From JAHEFU01 sp041395205 (GTDB lineage Bacteria; 4484-113; JAFGCY01), in contig JAWLAZ010000004.1 in the NCBI GenBank assembly GCA_041395205.1, positions 62,001 to 126,000 of the forward strand: a stretch of 64,000 nucleotides of DNA. Reading direction: 5' to 3'. This document shows, in pieces, positions 31,551-40,524 of the stretch (the first letter of the stretch is position 1; each line of letters opens with the position of its first letter). The translations under genes and the position numbers were made by a program. Under the pieces are notes generated by a model. The model worked only from the letters and a program-made list of their open reading frames with translations. It was not told where the DNA came from and made no database searches.

Positions 31551-32009
31551 CTACTCACTCTCCCGCCACACGCACTTGCCGTCCACGCAGTCCAGCTTGT
31601 TGTGCGTGCCGTCGCAGAACGGCGGGACCTTCGTCTGGCGGCACATGCACATGCTGGCCATCAGAGTCTCGTCCACTCGGAACTTGTAGCTCTTGCGATT
31701 TGTGCAGTGCTCCTCCTCGCGGTGGCTGTTGTCACACCAGGGCTGGGTCTTGGAATGCCCGCAGGAGCACCAGGAGTAGTTTCGCGGCTCGAGCTCGAGG
31801 CGCACATTGCTGTTCTGCACGCACACGCCGGGTACGGCATCCTCGGGCAGCGGCTCGGAATAGCCGAACAGCTGGATCTTGCCATCGCGGATCCAGATCC
31901 CCTCGGGATGGTCCACCTTGTTCAGGCACTGGCGCTGGGCCTCCATCTCCGCCTTCAGGCGGGCTTCCTCGGCAAGCTGTTCGGGGGTCTTCGTTTCCTG
32001 ATTGTCCAT
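31551..32009 (-). CDS. Twin CDGSH iron-sulfur domain protein
   Basis: A 152-residue protein with two CDGSH-type [2Fe-2S] motifs: CSCGHSKTQPWCDNSH and CMCRQTKVPPFCDGTH. Each provides the family's three Cys and one His ligand. The N-terminal region (residues 1-30) is a charged helix, and a small beta segment follows (IWIRDGKIQLFGYS). Such proteins handle electrons or clusters in the cytoplasm; the partner is unknown. An exact TATAAT lies 6 nt before the ATG with no Shine-Dalgarno sequence, which makes this one of the clearest leaderless candidates here. Confidence 0.92.
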   Translation of the reverse strand: MDNQETKTPEQLAEEARLKAEMEAQRQCLNKVDHPEGIWIRDGKIQLFGYSEPLPEDAVPGVCVQNSNVRLELEPRNYSWCSCGHSKTQPWCDNSHREEEHCTNRKSYKFRVDETLMASMCMCRQTKVPPFCDGTHNKLDCVDGKCVWRESE

Positions 32010-32015
32010 CCCTGA

Positions 32016-32021
32016 ATTATA
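32016..32021 (-). promoter_or_regulatory. -10 hexamer of a probable leaderless transcript
   Basis: An exact TATAAT lies 6 nt upstream of the CDGSH gene start on the minus strand; no Shine-Dalgarno sequence is present. Confidence 0.55.
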
Positions 32022-32123
32022 GCCTGCCCTGCACTGCCCATTTCGACTGCGGGAAAGGTACGGAACCGGTGAAATCCCTGTTAAGACCTGACTGGATTGA
32101 GAAAGATGATGGTATCTATTTGC

Positions 32124-32163
32124 ATGGGGAAGTCAATCTTCCCCATATCCGCCCTGGGCGGAT
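32124..32163 (+). promoter_or_regulatory. Two adjacent hairpins upstream of the FIST operon
   Basis: A perfect 9-bp stem (ATGGGGAAG/CTTCCCCAT, 5-nt loop) abuts a second palindrome (ATCCGCCC-T-GGGCGGAT). They lie 58 nt before the FIST start codon and could be an operator or leader structure; no known riboswitch is recognised. Confidence 0.4.
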
Positions 32164-32220
32164 TACTTTGCTGGTGTACAGGGTGGCGGTCCTTGCGGAC
32201 TGGCTGCAAATGGGAATCGA

Positions 32221-33390
32221 ATGTCTGTGAATACTTTCTCCGGTATGCCGCGTGGCGGCATTGCCAGCCGGACCGGCTGGAGCACGGCGGCGGACCCCGA
32301 ACAGGCGGTACGGGAACTGCGTGAGCAGCTGGACCAGTCCGAGCCCTTTGCCACGATGTTCTTCGTCTCCTCCCACTACGATCTGGACAGGATTGCCAGG
32401 GAAGTGAACCTGCAGTTCGAGGGCCCGGTCACCGGATGCACATCCGCCGGCGGGCTGTGCAGCGCAGGCTTCGTGGACCACGGGATCGTCGGCGCCAGCA
32501 TTCCGCTCAGGCACATGAGCCTGGAACCCCACCTGATCCGCAACATCAACGAATTCAACGGTGAGCAGGCCCGGGAGCTGGCGGAGCGGATCACCGCCAA
32601 CCCGATGCAACAGTCGGGCCGGATGCTCGGTCTGCTCCTGGTTGACGGCCTGAGCATGCGTGAGGAGATCACGCTTGCCAACCTGCAGCATGCCCTGCCG
32701 GAAGTGCCGATCTTCGGCGGTTCCGCCGGTGACAACATGGAATTCCGCCGGACCTTCGTCTACCACGACGGACGCTTCCACACCAATGCCGCCGTCCTGG
32801 CGATCCTGCGCACGGACCTGCGCTTCCGGCTCTTCAAGATCCAGCACTTCGAACCGACCGAGGCCCGGCTTGTGATCACCGAGGCGATCCCCGAGACGCG
32901 CACGGTGATCAGCATCAACGGTTATCCCGCGGCAGAGGAGTACGCGCGCCTGGTCGGCGTGTCAGTGGAGCAGCTCTCGACTGAACTCTACTCCTCACAC
33001 CCGATGCTGATGCGCGTGGGCGGCGAGTACTACGTGCGCAGCATCATGAAGGCCAACCCCGACGGCAGCCTGATGTTCGCCTGTGCGATTGACAACGGCC
33101 TCGTGATGCGCATCGGCCGCGGTGTGGGACTCGTTGAATCCCTCGACAGTGAACTGGCCCGCCTCAGGGCGGAGATGCCCGGCCTGGAACTGATCTTCGG
33201 CTGTGACTGCGCCTTCCGCCGGCTGGAGGCCCTGCAGAAGGGCCTGCAGGACGGGGTGCGCGAGGTGCTGGGCCGCTACAACTTCATCGGCTTCAATACC
33301 TACGGTGAGCAGATCAACCACCTGCACGTCAACCAGACCCTGACAGGCATCGCACTCGGCGGAGCGGATGGATATGCAGGGCGTGACTGA
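32221..33390 (+). CDS. FIST-domain sensory protein
   Basis: A 389-residue cytoplasmic protein with FIST_N (about 40-240; GCTSAGGLCSAGFVDHGIVG, PIFGGSAGD) and FIST_C (about 240-375; FGCDCAFRRLE, GRYNFIGFNTYGEQ) domains. FIST proteins are sensory modules, and some (NosP type) bind heme and nitric oxide. Here it heads an operon with a histidine kinase whose start overlaps its end, so it is probably the kinase's input partner. A conserved set of Cys and His residues is present, but no heme ligand can be assigned from sequence alone. Confidence 0.88.
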   Translation: MSVNTFSGMPRGGIASRTGWSTAADPEQAVRELREQLDQSEPFATMFFVSSHYDLDRIAREVNLQFEGPVTGCTSAGGLCSAGFVDHGIVGASIPLRHMSLEPHLIRNINEFNGEQARELAERITANPMQQSGRMLGLLLVDGLSMREEITLANLQHALPEVPIFGGSAGDNMEFRRTFVYHDGRFHTNAAVLAILRTDLRFRLFKIQHFEPTEARLVITEAIPETRTVISINGYPAAEEYARLVGVSVEQLSTELYSSHPMLMRVGGEYYVRSIMKANPDGSLMFACAIDNGLVMRIGRGVGLVESLDSELARLRAEMPGLELIFGCDCAFRRLEALQKGLQDGVREVLGRYNFIGFNTYGEQINHLHVNQTLTGIALGGADGYAGRD

Positions 33391-34345
33391 CAGTCCGGCC
33401 AGGGGTGAAAGCCTCGAGTCGCTGCGCGAGCAGGTGCAGCGCCTGCAGCAGATCAACCAGGCACTGATGGACCGCGTGGAGCGCAGCGTCGACACCGCGG
33501 GGTCCGCCTATTCGCTCTTCGAAAGCAACATCTACCTGCAGAAGCGCGTGCACGACCGCACCGTCGCCCTTGAGAATGCCAACGACGAACTGCTGAAGGC
33601 CAAGCAGCTGGCGGAGGCCGCCAGCATGGCCAAGAGCCTGTTCCTTGCCAACATGAGCCATGAGCTGCGGACGCCGCTCTCGGCGATCATCGGCTTCGCG
33701 AGCATCCTGATGCGCGAGACCTACGGCGAGCTCAACCCGCGCCAGAAGCAGCACGTAAGCAACATCCAGTCCAGCGGTGAGCACCTGCTGGGCATCATCA
33801 ACGACCTGCTGGATCTCGCCAAGATCGAGGCCGGCAAGCTGGAACTGAACATCTCACGCATCAATCTGGCAACTATCTCACTGGAGGCCAGCGCGATGAT
33901 GGAGGAAAGCGTGCAGAGCGCCGGGCTGGAACTGATTATGCAGCTGCCCGAGGAACCTGTCTGGCTGCAGGGTGACCCACTGCGCCTGCGCCAGGCGATC
34001 CTCAACCTGCTCTCGAACGCCATCAAGTTCACCCAGCAGGGCAGCGTGACACTCTACCTGCGCATGGAGGATGGCCACGTGAACTGGGGGATCCGCGACA
34101 CCGGAATCGGAATCCAGGAGCATCACCTTGACCTGCTGTTCAGGCCATTCGAGCGTATCAAGGGCCGGCTCTCGGATACGGTACGCGGCACCGGACTCGG
34201 ACTGGCACTCACCAAGCAGATCGTGGATTCGCACGGCGGCTGCCTGGAAGTGCACAGCAGCTATGGCGTGGGCAGCGACTTCCGGATCATCTTTGACTGT
34301 GAACAGACCAGTAGTGATTCAACTGGCAACGGAGTGAGGCAATGA
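33368..34345 (+). CDS. Soluble sensor histidine kinase downstream of FIST
   Basis: A 325-residue kinase without membrane segments. Residues 12-85 form a coiled coil, followed by HisKA with His98 in LFLANMSHELRTPLSAIIGF and a HATPase domain (LNLLSNAIKF, DTGIGI, RGTGLGLAL). There is no sensor domain of its own, which fits the FIST protein as input. The ATG overlaps the FIST gene by 23 nt; a second ATG two codons in has better Shine-Dalgarno spacing. The next gene's start overlaps its stop by 4 nt. Confidence 0.93.
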   Translation: MDMQGVTDSPARGESLESLREQVQRLQQINQALMDRVERSVDTAGSAYSLFESNIYLQKRVHDRTVALENANDELLKAKQLAEAASMAKSLFLANMSHELRTPLSAIIGFASILMRETYGELNPRQKQHVSNIQSSGEHLLGIINDLLDLAKIEAGKLELNISRINLATISLEASAMMEESVQSAGLELIMQLPEEPVWLQGDPLRLRQAILNLLSNAIKFTQQGSVTLYLRMEDGHVNWGIRDTGIGIQEHHLDLLFRPFERIKGRLSDTVRGTGLGLALTKQIVDSHGGCLEVHSSYGVGSDFRIIFDCEQTSSDSTGNGVRQ

Positions 34346-35442
34346 ACGGGACATCCCTGATTCTCTGCGTGGATGACGAGCCGATGATGCTCGACATCAT
34401 CGAGGGACACCTGCACGGCGAGGGCTACGAGCTGCAGCGCTACTGCTCCGGCACGGAACTGCTGCAGGACAGCGATGCGCTGTCACGCTGCGACATGGTG
34501 CTGCTGGACGTGATGATGCCGGACATTGACGGCTTCGAGGTGACGCGCCGGCTGCGTGACAGCCAGCAGCGCTTCCTGCCCGTGATCCTCGTGACCGCGC
34601 TCGGCTCCACCGAGTACAAGGTGCGTGGCCTGGATTCCGGGGCCACGGACTTCATCAGCAAGCCGGTCTGCGCTGAGGAACTGCGTGCCCGCGTGCGCGC
34701 GCATCTGCGTGCCAAGCAGATGCATGACGAACTGGCAAGGGTCACGGCGATCAAGGACCGGCTCGTGAGCATGGTCGTACATGACATCCGCAACCCGCTG
34801 ACGAGCATCGTGATGGCACTCAGCCTGATCGAGGAAACGGAGGACCCGACCCTGATTGACAGGACGATCTGGGAACGCGCCGGGATCCAGACCCGCGCCG
34901 CGCTGGAACTCTGCGAACAGCTGCTGGACATCAAGCAGCATGAAAGCGGCGGCCTGCGCATGAACCTCTGGAATGCGCATATCGGCCAGACCATTGAGGA
35001 AGCGATCCACAGCCTCGACGGAGAGATCTCCCACCGCCAGGCAGTCGTCTCCACCCGCCTGGAGGACACACTCGTCCGGACTGACCATGCGCATCTGCGC
35101 CGCGTGGTGATGAACCTGCTGCACAACTCGCTCAAGTACAGCGAGGCCGGCAGCAGCATCGAGGTCCGCAGCGTGGCCCTGCAGGACCGGGTGCGGATCA
35201 CGATCAGCGACCACGGCGGAGGGATTGACGCGGCGGAACTTGACAACATCTTCGAGCTCTATCGCACCAACATGGAGCGGCCCTCCCAGGGTCGCGGAAT
35301 CGGGCTGGCCTTCTGCAAGATGGTGGTTGAGGAACTGGGCGGACGGATCAGCGTGATCAGCGAGCCCGGCGAGGGCAGCCGTTTCCAGATCTGCCTGCCG
35401 ACCCGCAGCGAAACCGTCTGCAGTGGCTTCGTCGAGGACTGA
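34342..35442 (+). CDS. Response-regulator receiver fused to a histidine kinase
   Basis: A 366-residue protein with an N-terminal receiver domain (CVDDEPMMLDII; phosphoacceptor Asp56 in VLLDVMMPDIDGFE; Lys in FISKPVCAEEL). It is followed by HisKA (SMVVHDIRNPLTSIVMALSL) and HATPase (MNLLHNSLKYSE, RGIGLAFCKMVV) domains. Phosphate from the upstream kinase could therefore control a second kinase, giving a relay. No DNA-binding output is present. GGAG lies 7 nt before the ATG, and ATGA overlap with the upstream gene suggests coupling. Confidence 0.93.
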   Translation: MNGTSLILCVDDEPMMLDIIEGHLHGEGYELQRYCSGTELLQDSDALSRCDMVLLDVMMPDIDGFEVTRRLRDSQQRFLPVILVTALGSTEYKVRGLDSGATDFISKPVCAEELRARVRAHLRAKQMHDELARVTAIKDRLVSMVVHDIRNPLTSIVMALSLIEETEDPTLIDRTIWERAGIQTRAALELCEQLLDIKQHESGGLRMNLWNAHIGQTIEEAIHSLDGEISHRQAVVSTRLEDTLVRTDHAHLRRVVMNLLHNSLKYSEAGSSIEVRSVALQDRVRITISDHGGGIDAAELDNIFELYRTNMERPSQGRGIGLAFCKMVVEELGGRISVISEPGEGSRFQICLPTRSETVCSGFVED

Positions 35443-35450
35443 GCCTGGCC

Positions 35451-37328
35451 CTACTTCATCACGGCGGCGCTGCGCTCCAGGCTGACCTCGGTGCTGCCGC
35501 GGCTGCGGCCCCAGTCCAGGGCAGCTGAGTAGTCAATCAAACCCATGCTTTCACCGTATTCCCCGCTGACCCTGCGCCCTGCCGTGCTGTCAATGATGCG
35601 CTGGCGCACATCCGCCCAGCGGCGAGTGGGGTCCTGTGCATAGAGCAGCGCGGCCAGTGCACTGACCTGCGGCGTGGCTCCGCTCGTGGCACTGAAGGTG
35701 CTCGTACGTGTCTCCCAGGGGAAGCTGACCTGCGGCACGGTGTTGTAAGCACCGCTGCGGAATTCGTCACCCGGCAGGAAGGCCAGGTTCGGCGCGGGGT
35801 AGATCCGGCTCGTGACCAGCCCGTAGCCAGGTGCGCTGACGCAGTGCGCCTCGAGGTTGCTGCCCTCCTCGCTGGCGGGGCTGAGCCAGGGCCGGGAGGG
35901 ATCCGCGGGCATGCAGGCACTGACGCTCAGCACGTAATCCTCGTCGCCGGGCTTGTTGGTGACGCCCTGGGCCTCATTGCCGGCGGCGAACACATAGAGC
36001 CGGTCATTGCGGGAGACATCCTCCCAGATGCTGCCGCTGGCCTTGCCGACCACATTGGCAACAACCTTCCATTCCGCCTCGCTGAAGTAGGCCTTCGGCA
36101 CACTGGCACTGACGCTGACGACGCGCACCTCACCATAGCCGTCCGGGCCCCAGCTCGAGCTGTCACCGGTGACGGGGTAGTTCTCGCTAAGGGCGTTGAC
36201 AAGCTTGATGAATGCGCTGATCGGGCTCTTGACCTTGTAGCCCACCATCCGGAAGGTGCTCTCACTCTTGACACTGGCCGGCAGGATGTTGATCCCGGGG
36301 TTGCCGGTCTCGTAGTCCGCGGTGCAGCGCGTGATCAGCCCGGCCACGCTGGTGCCATGCCCGGCCGGACGGCCCTGGATCGCCTCACGCGGCAGGCCCG
36401 TGGCCCGCTCATCCTCACGATCCAGCAGCTCCAGCTCGTTGCCGGGGCGCAGCCCGGGACCGATGCGCCGGTAGTTGCGGTAGTTGGCATCCAGGGCATC
36501 GGTGTGCATCCGCCCGTTGAGGTCCGGGTGGTTGGCAAACACACCCGTGTCCGCCACGCAGACGGTCACCGGTGAGAGCTTCGGGCTGCCTGAATTGGCA
36601 TACTCGCGGAAACTGGCAGCCTCGCCCGTGCCATAGAGCACGGCATTGTCCTGCATGAACAGCTCGCTGCTGCAGAGCGGCTCAGCCCAGCTCACGGCAG
36701 TGCCCTGCGGTTCACAGAGCCGGTAGTACTCAAACAGCGGCATCGGCGCCTGGCGGGAATCACCCTCCTGCTCCCAGTCCGCGAGCCCACCCTTCAGATT
36801 CTGGTAACGCTCGTTGATGAACATCACGGCCTGGCTGTCCGCGGGCGGTGCCTCCGGCATGCCGGCGAGCGCGCTTTCACTCCACTCCAGAATCAGCGCA
36901 TCCGGGGCCGCCCAGTTCACACGCGGGTCGCTGCCGAGCTCCTCCACCACATTCCGCAGGCTGCGCTGCTGCCTGCCAATCCCCGCACCAGCCAGCATGC
37001 TGCCCAGCCCACGCGGCTGAATCACATCCAGCTCGTGATACGTGAAGCCGCTCGCCGGGTTGACCCATTCAAAAGTAAGCTGCAGGCCATGCTCACGCCA
37101 CAACTCCGCCCGCTCCAGCTCGCTCAGGCCGGGACGGGTCTCGGCCAGCAGCCTGTCCTCCAGCACCTCGAGATTCGGGTAGGCCGCGTCGTAGGGAACC
37201 ACGGCGATCTCTTCTGCCGAGCGCAGATGACGGCCGGGCAGCAGCACCACGCAGAGCAGCTGCAGGTGCAGGCAGGCCAGAGCCAGCAGCAGCGGAGGCA
37301 GATAAGCGAGTAGCGGTCTCTTCATCAT
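35451..37328 (-). CDS. Exported subtilisin-like serine protease (S8)
   Basis: A 625-residue subtilase with an N-terminal signal or anchor (AYLPPLLLALACLHLQLLCVVLLP) and a pro-region of about 200 residues. The catalytic triad is Asp in VCVADTGVFANHPDL, His in GRPAGHGTSVAGLI and Ser in ATSGATPQVSALAALL; the oxyanion Asn is in YVFAAGNEAQG. It is a secreted or cell-envelope protease. A TACGAT hexamer lies 7 nt before the ATG. It converges with the FIST operon, leaving 8 nt between stop codons. Confidence 0.92.
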   Translation of the reverse strand: MMKRPLLAYLPPLLLALACLHLQLLCVVLLPGRHLRSAEEIAVVPYDAAYPNLEVLEDRLLAETRPGLSELERAELWREHGLQLTFEWVNPASGFTYHELDVIQPRGLGSMLAGAGIGRQQRSLRNVVEELGSDPRVNWAAPDALILEWSESALAGMPEAPPADSQAVMFINERYQNLKGGLADWEQEGDSRQAPMPLFEYYRLCEPQGTAVSWAEPLCSSELFMQDNAVLYGTGEAASFREYANSGSPKLSPVTVCVADTGVFANHPDLNGRMHTDALDANYRNYRRIGPGLRPGNELELLDREDERATGLPREAIQGRPAGHGTSVAGLITRCTADYETGNPGINILPASVKSESTFRMVGYKVKSPISAFIKLVNALSENYPVTGDSSSWGPDGYGEVRVVSVSASVPKAYFSEAEWKVVANVVGKASGSIWEDVSRNDRLYVFAAGNEAQGVTNKPGDEDYVLSVSACMPADPSRPWLSPASEEGSNLEAHCVSAPGYGLVTSRIYPAPNLAFLPGDEFRSGAYNTVPQVSFPWETRTSTFSATSGATPQVSALAALLYAQDPTRRWADVRQRIIDSTAGRRVSGEYGESMGLIDYSAALDWGRSRGSTEVSLERSAAVMK

Positions 37329-37644
37329 CTGCTTTATCGTAGCGGGCGCGGGGAATGTTCACATTTTCCCGCCATCTCGCCCCAAGGCGCGATGGTCTGG
37401 CGCTGGGGCGAAAGCAAGTTTCGCCCGGTCACTCTGAAGGTGCAGGAGAATGGAAGTTGCACCGCGCAATCAGCGAGAAGCTTGCTTCGAGCTGCATTGC
37501 AGACCCACGAACCCTTGGGTGAGCGGGAAACAGAATCGGGTCTGGCGCTGCGGCTGCGCATGCGCGCATCCGGGTCGGGTTGAAGTAGTAGGGGCTCGAA
37601 GATCTGCAATCCTTTGCCGCGGCACCTTGCCGCGGAAGTATTTG
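37329..37644. other. 316-nt intergenic region rich in small palindromes
   Basis: No gene is supported here. The stretch contains several inverted repeats, for example CGCCCC...GGGGCG near 37378-37408 and the hairpin listed separately. Their look recalls decayed copies of the hairpin repeats seen elsewhere, but the GGAGG/CAAC borders are not intact. Confidence 0.5.
37617..37635 (-). terminator. Terminator-like hairpin after the FG-GAP operon
   Basis: A perfect 8-bp stem (CCGCGGCA/TGCCGCGG) with a 3-nt loop lies 10 nt past the stop of the last FG-GAP gene. There is no U tract, so it may terminate with help or simply protect the 3' end. Confidence 0.4.
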
Positions 37645-39075
37645 CTATGGAGTCCAGTCCGGCCGGCTGATCAGGATGCCCTGCTGTACCTCCAGCACGA
37701 TGCGTGGCCCGCTTGCATCATGCACCACCAAGAGATTCTCTATGAATTCATTCAGACTTTCCCAGTGCAGCAGACTGCCTTCGGCATCCCAGGCTGCAAT
37801 ATAGTGGGCATTGAAAACACCTTGTACTTGCACGGCAGCCAGCAGGACTCTGCCAGTGTCAGTCTCCAGCATTGCCACCCGGTTCAGAATGAAGTTACTG
37901 ATCCAGATCAGCTCCACACCCTCAGGCAGTTCCAGCTCTACCCGGCGACCATCAACGGGATCCACAAGCAGATTCAGATAATCAAACAGCACCTCATCCA
38001 CACCATCGCCATTCAGATCCCCGGCCCAGACCGGTTCCCCGCCCTCATCCCGCTCAGGTAGTTGCCAGAACTCCTTCTCACCGCGCTCCAGCTCCACAGA
38101 AGTCACGGTCTTTCCCCAGTCAGAGTCAAGACGAGGGTAACCCAGCATCTCATCCACACCGTTGCCATCCAGATCGCCAACCTTGCTCATGACAATGTAA
38201 AGGCGGTTTGCTGGCATTTCCCGCTCATCCCCACCGCCCAGCAGCAACATCAGGCGGCGAGGTTCACCGATGTCTGAATTGCTGGGGAGTAACACGTCCC
38301 CCAGCCCATCACCGTTGAAGTCGCCATGCTGCACCATAGCCCCGCTGTTGTGTATCTCGGTTTCATGCAGCAATGCACCGTCAAGTCCGACAAGTCGTAC
38401 GGTCTGCTCATATTCAGCAATCCCATAATCCGTGTAGGCCAGCAGTTCAGGCTGTCCGTCGCCATCCATGTCGAATACGGAGCTGTCGCGCAGATGATAT
38501 TCATCCAGATATTCCAGGGGCTCCCGTGAACCATCCAGCTCCAGCTTGCTGTAATTGCCATATCTGATCAACAGTTCATCCTGCTGGTCGTCATCAAGCT
38601 GCATCGGCACAATGAGGGAAATCCACTTGTCAGATTCTTCATCACTGAAGATTTCCTGCCAGCCGGAATCCGTACCCAGATGCAGCTCAGGCAGCGGCTC
38701 CGCATTCTCCTGCTTCAAGTTCGGTGCGTAGATAGTTGGCGCAAAATTCACATGCTCCAGGATCTCACGCCTTATCCGTTGACGACCGATCCTGCCTGCT
38801 TCGTAGGCAGACCATTGGTCCCTGATCCACTCTTCGTGTCCGTCCTCAAACAGTACCCACTGCTCTTGCGGTAATGAAGTGATCATGTCCTCGTAGCTGC
38901 CGTCCAGGTTTAGCTGCCCCCCGCCAAACAGGTGTTGCCAGCCACGCATCGGCCCCCAGCCGATGCCGACGACAGTCAGCAAGAGCAGGACACAGCCCAG
39001 GATGAACCAGTTCGAGCGCCCGCCTGTCCCTGTTTCAAAGCTCAAGGTTGTGCTCCTTTCTGACTCTGGCAACAT
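37645..39075 (-). CDS. Membrane-anchored FG-GAP/VCBS-type beta-propeller protein (paralogue 1)
   Basis: A protein of about 476 residues with one N-terminal membrane segment (WFILGCVLLLLTVVGIGW) and a large exported domain. Four Ca2+-binding repeats of integrin type are visible: DMDGDGQPELLAY, DFNGDGLGDVLLP, DLDGNGVDEMLGY, DLNGDGVDEVLFD. A short helical region near residue 65 (SYEDMITSLPQEQWVLFEDG) and the C-terminal AAWDAEGSLLHWESLNEF are shared with the other three FG-GAP genes here. Function unknown; such propellers often bind ligands or partners. It is last in a three-gene operon. Start chosen at the ATG preceding LPESERS. Confidence 0.7.
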   Translation of the reverse strand: MLPESERSTTLSFETGTGGRSNWFILGCVLLLLTVVGIGWGPMRGWQHLFGGGQLNLDGSYEDMITSLPQEQWVLFEDGHEEWIRDQWSAYEAGRIGRQRIRREILEHVNFAPTIYAPNLKQENAEPLPELHLGTDSGWQEIFSDEESDKWISLIVPMQLDDDQQDELLIRYGNYSKLELDGSREPLEYLDEYHLRDSSVFDMDGDGQPELLAYTDYGIAEYEQTVRLVGLDGALLHETEIHNSGAMVQHGDFNGDGLGDVLLPSNSDIGEPRRLMLLLGGGDEREMPANRLYIVMSKVGDLDGNGVDEMLGYPRLDSDWGKTVTSVELERGEKEFWQLPERDEGGEPVWAGDLNGDGVDEVLFDYLNLLVDPVDGRRVELELPEGVELIWISNFILNRVAMLETDTGRVLLAAVQVQGVFNAHYIAAWDAEGSLLHWESLNEFIENLLVVHDASGPRIVLEVQQGILISRPDWTP

Positions 39076-39156
39076 GGAGCAAGGCAGCCAAGAACTCCGG
39101 CAGAAAAGCAACTGCAATGTTGCGGCCGGCATGCGGACTGCTCAGCAAGCTTCGCA

Positions 39157-40524
39157 TCACTGCTCCTCCACCCTCTCCACGAGGATTGCCTTTTCAGTGC
39201 GCAGTACCAGCCGGTCTTCGCTGCCATCCCAGACGGCATACAGCCCATCCGCAGCAGCATCGAACTTTTCGGAATACACCAGCCTGCCTGCAGCATCCCA
39301 GAGCAACAGGGCATCGAAGCGGTGGCTGCCCTCGCTTTCAAGGATCAGGACCGCGAACAGCGTGCCTGTGCTTCTACGCAGTGGCAGTACCTTGCAGGGA
39401 AATGCACCGAAGCTGATCCGGCTGCGTCCATCCGGCAGTTCCAGCTCCACGCGCTTCCCGCTCGCCGGGAAGATGATGCTGTTCTGGGTCAGCAGATCGG
39501 CGGTCCCGTCGCCATCCAGATCAGCCGCACAGACTGGCATGTCCCCGGGCAGCTCACCGGTCAGTCCAGGCACGGGCTGGGGCTCCTGCCCGCTGCCGAA
39601 GGCCCGCAGTGCGGCGGCACCGGACTGTTCAGCTCCTGCGCCGGCGGCCAGCAGCTCATCCAGTCCGTCGCCATCCAGGTCGGCAACCGCCTGAGCCACG
39701 CTTGGCATGATCTGCTCCGTGGACCAGATCTCCCGCCCGCTGCTTGCCAGTCCCACAATGCGGCGGCTGGCGCCTTCATCGTAGATCAGGTCCGGCCGGC
39801 CATCGCCATCGTAGTCAGCCAGCGGCTGCGTGGCCTTCAGCAGGCGGCCATTCAGGCTGCCCGCCACCGTGCCATCAAGGCGCACGAAATCCAGACCCAC
39901 CGTGCCGTTTGTCTCCCCTTCCGCAGCATAGGCAGTCGCCACCAGTTCATCCACACCGTCGCCATCCCAGTCCCAGGCCAGGCTGGTGCGGATCGCATCC
40001 CAGCCCAGTACCGGCAGCTCACGCGCACTGCCGTCCAGCTCCAGCACACGGCAACGGTACTGCTCGCTGTGCAGCAGTTCCTGGGCGGGATCATCATCAA
40101 AGTTGCCAACGCTCAGCACTGCGTAGTCCTCGTCAGCCCCGCTGAAGATATCCAGGAACTGCCACTCCAGCTCCAGCGATCCCTTCCCGCCGGATTCCGA
40201 CTCGCCGCGCCGCATTGCCAGGAAGTTGCTGACCAGCGCCTTCAGCAGTCCCCGGTCCAGGTCGCCGTACTGGCTGAGGTAGTAGTCCAGGCTGCGTCCC
40301 TCCTCCTCCAGCATCGAGCGGTCTGCAGCGGGAAGGCTGTCCCAGTATTCGTTCAGTTCCGTCAGATCAGCAGCGGGCGCAGTCTGCTCCTGGCTGACAG
40401 CATCAACTGGATCGCCGGATTCCGCCTGCCGCTCAGCCTCATCCCGCGCGGGACAGGCGCAGAGCAGTGTTGCCAGAATTGCCAGCAGCAGCGGAACTGC
40501 CACACGGCGCATTCCACAGCGCAT
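39157..40524 (-). CDS. FG-GAP/VCBS-type beta-propeller lipoprotein (paralogue 2)
   Basis: A 455-residue lipoprotein with lipobox TLLCAC. After a low-complexity linker comes the family's helical motif (LNEYWDSLPAADRSMLEEEG). DxDGDG Ca2+ loops follow: DWDGDGVDELV, DYDGDGRPDLIY, DLDGDGLDELL, DLDGDGTADLL. The C-terminus has LLWDAAGRLVYSEKFDA. No enzyme motif is seen. The ATG shares one base with the stop of the upstream paralogue (TGATG), so the genes are translationally coupled. Confidence 0.75.
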   Translation of the reverse strand: MRCGMRRVAVPLLLAILATLLCACPARDEAERQAESGDPVDAVSQEQTAPAADLTELNEYWDSLPAADRSMLEEEGRSLDYYLSQYGDLDRGLLKALVSNFLAMRRGESESGGKGSLELEWQFLDIFSGADEDYAVLSVGNFDDDPAQELLHSEQYRCRVLELDGSARELPVLGWDAIRTSLAWDWDGDGVDELVATAYAAEGETNGTVGLDFVRLDGTVAGSLNGRLLKATQPLADYDGDGRPDLIYDEGASRRIVGLASSGREIWSTEQIMPSVAQAVADLDGDGLDELLAAGAGAEQSGAAALRAFGSGQEPQPVPGLTGELPGDMPVCAADLDGDGTADLLTQNSIIFPASGKRVELELPDGRSRISFGAFPCKVLPLRRSTGTLFAVLILESEGSHRFDALLLWDAAGRLVYSEKFDAAADGLYAVWDGSEDRLVLRTEKAILVERVEEQ

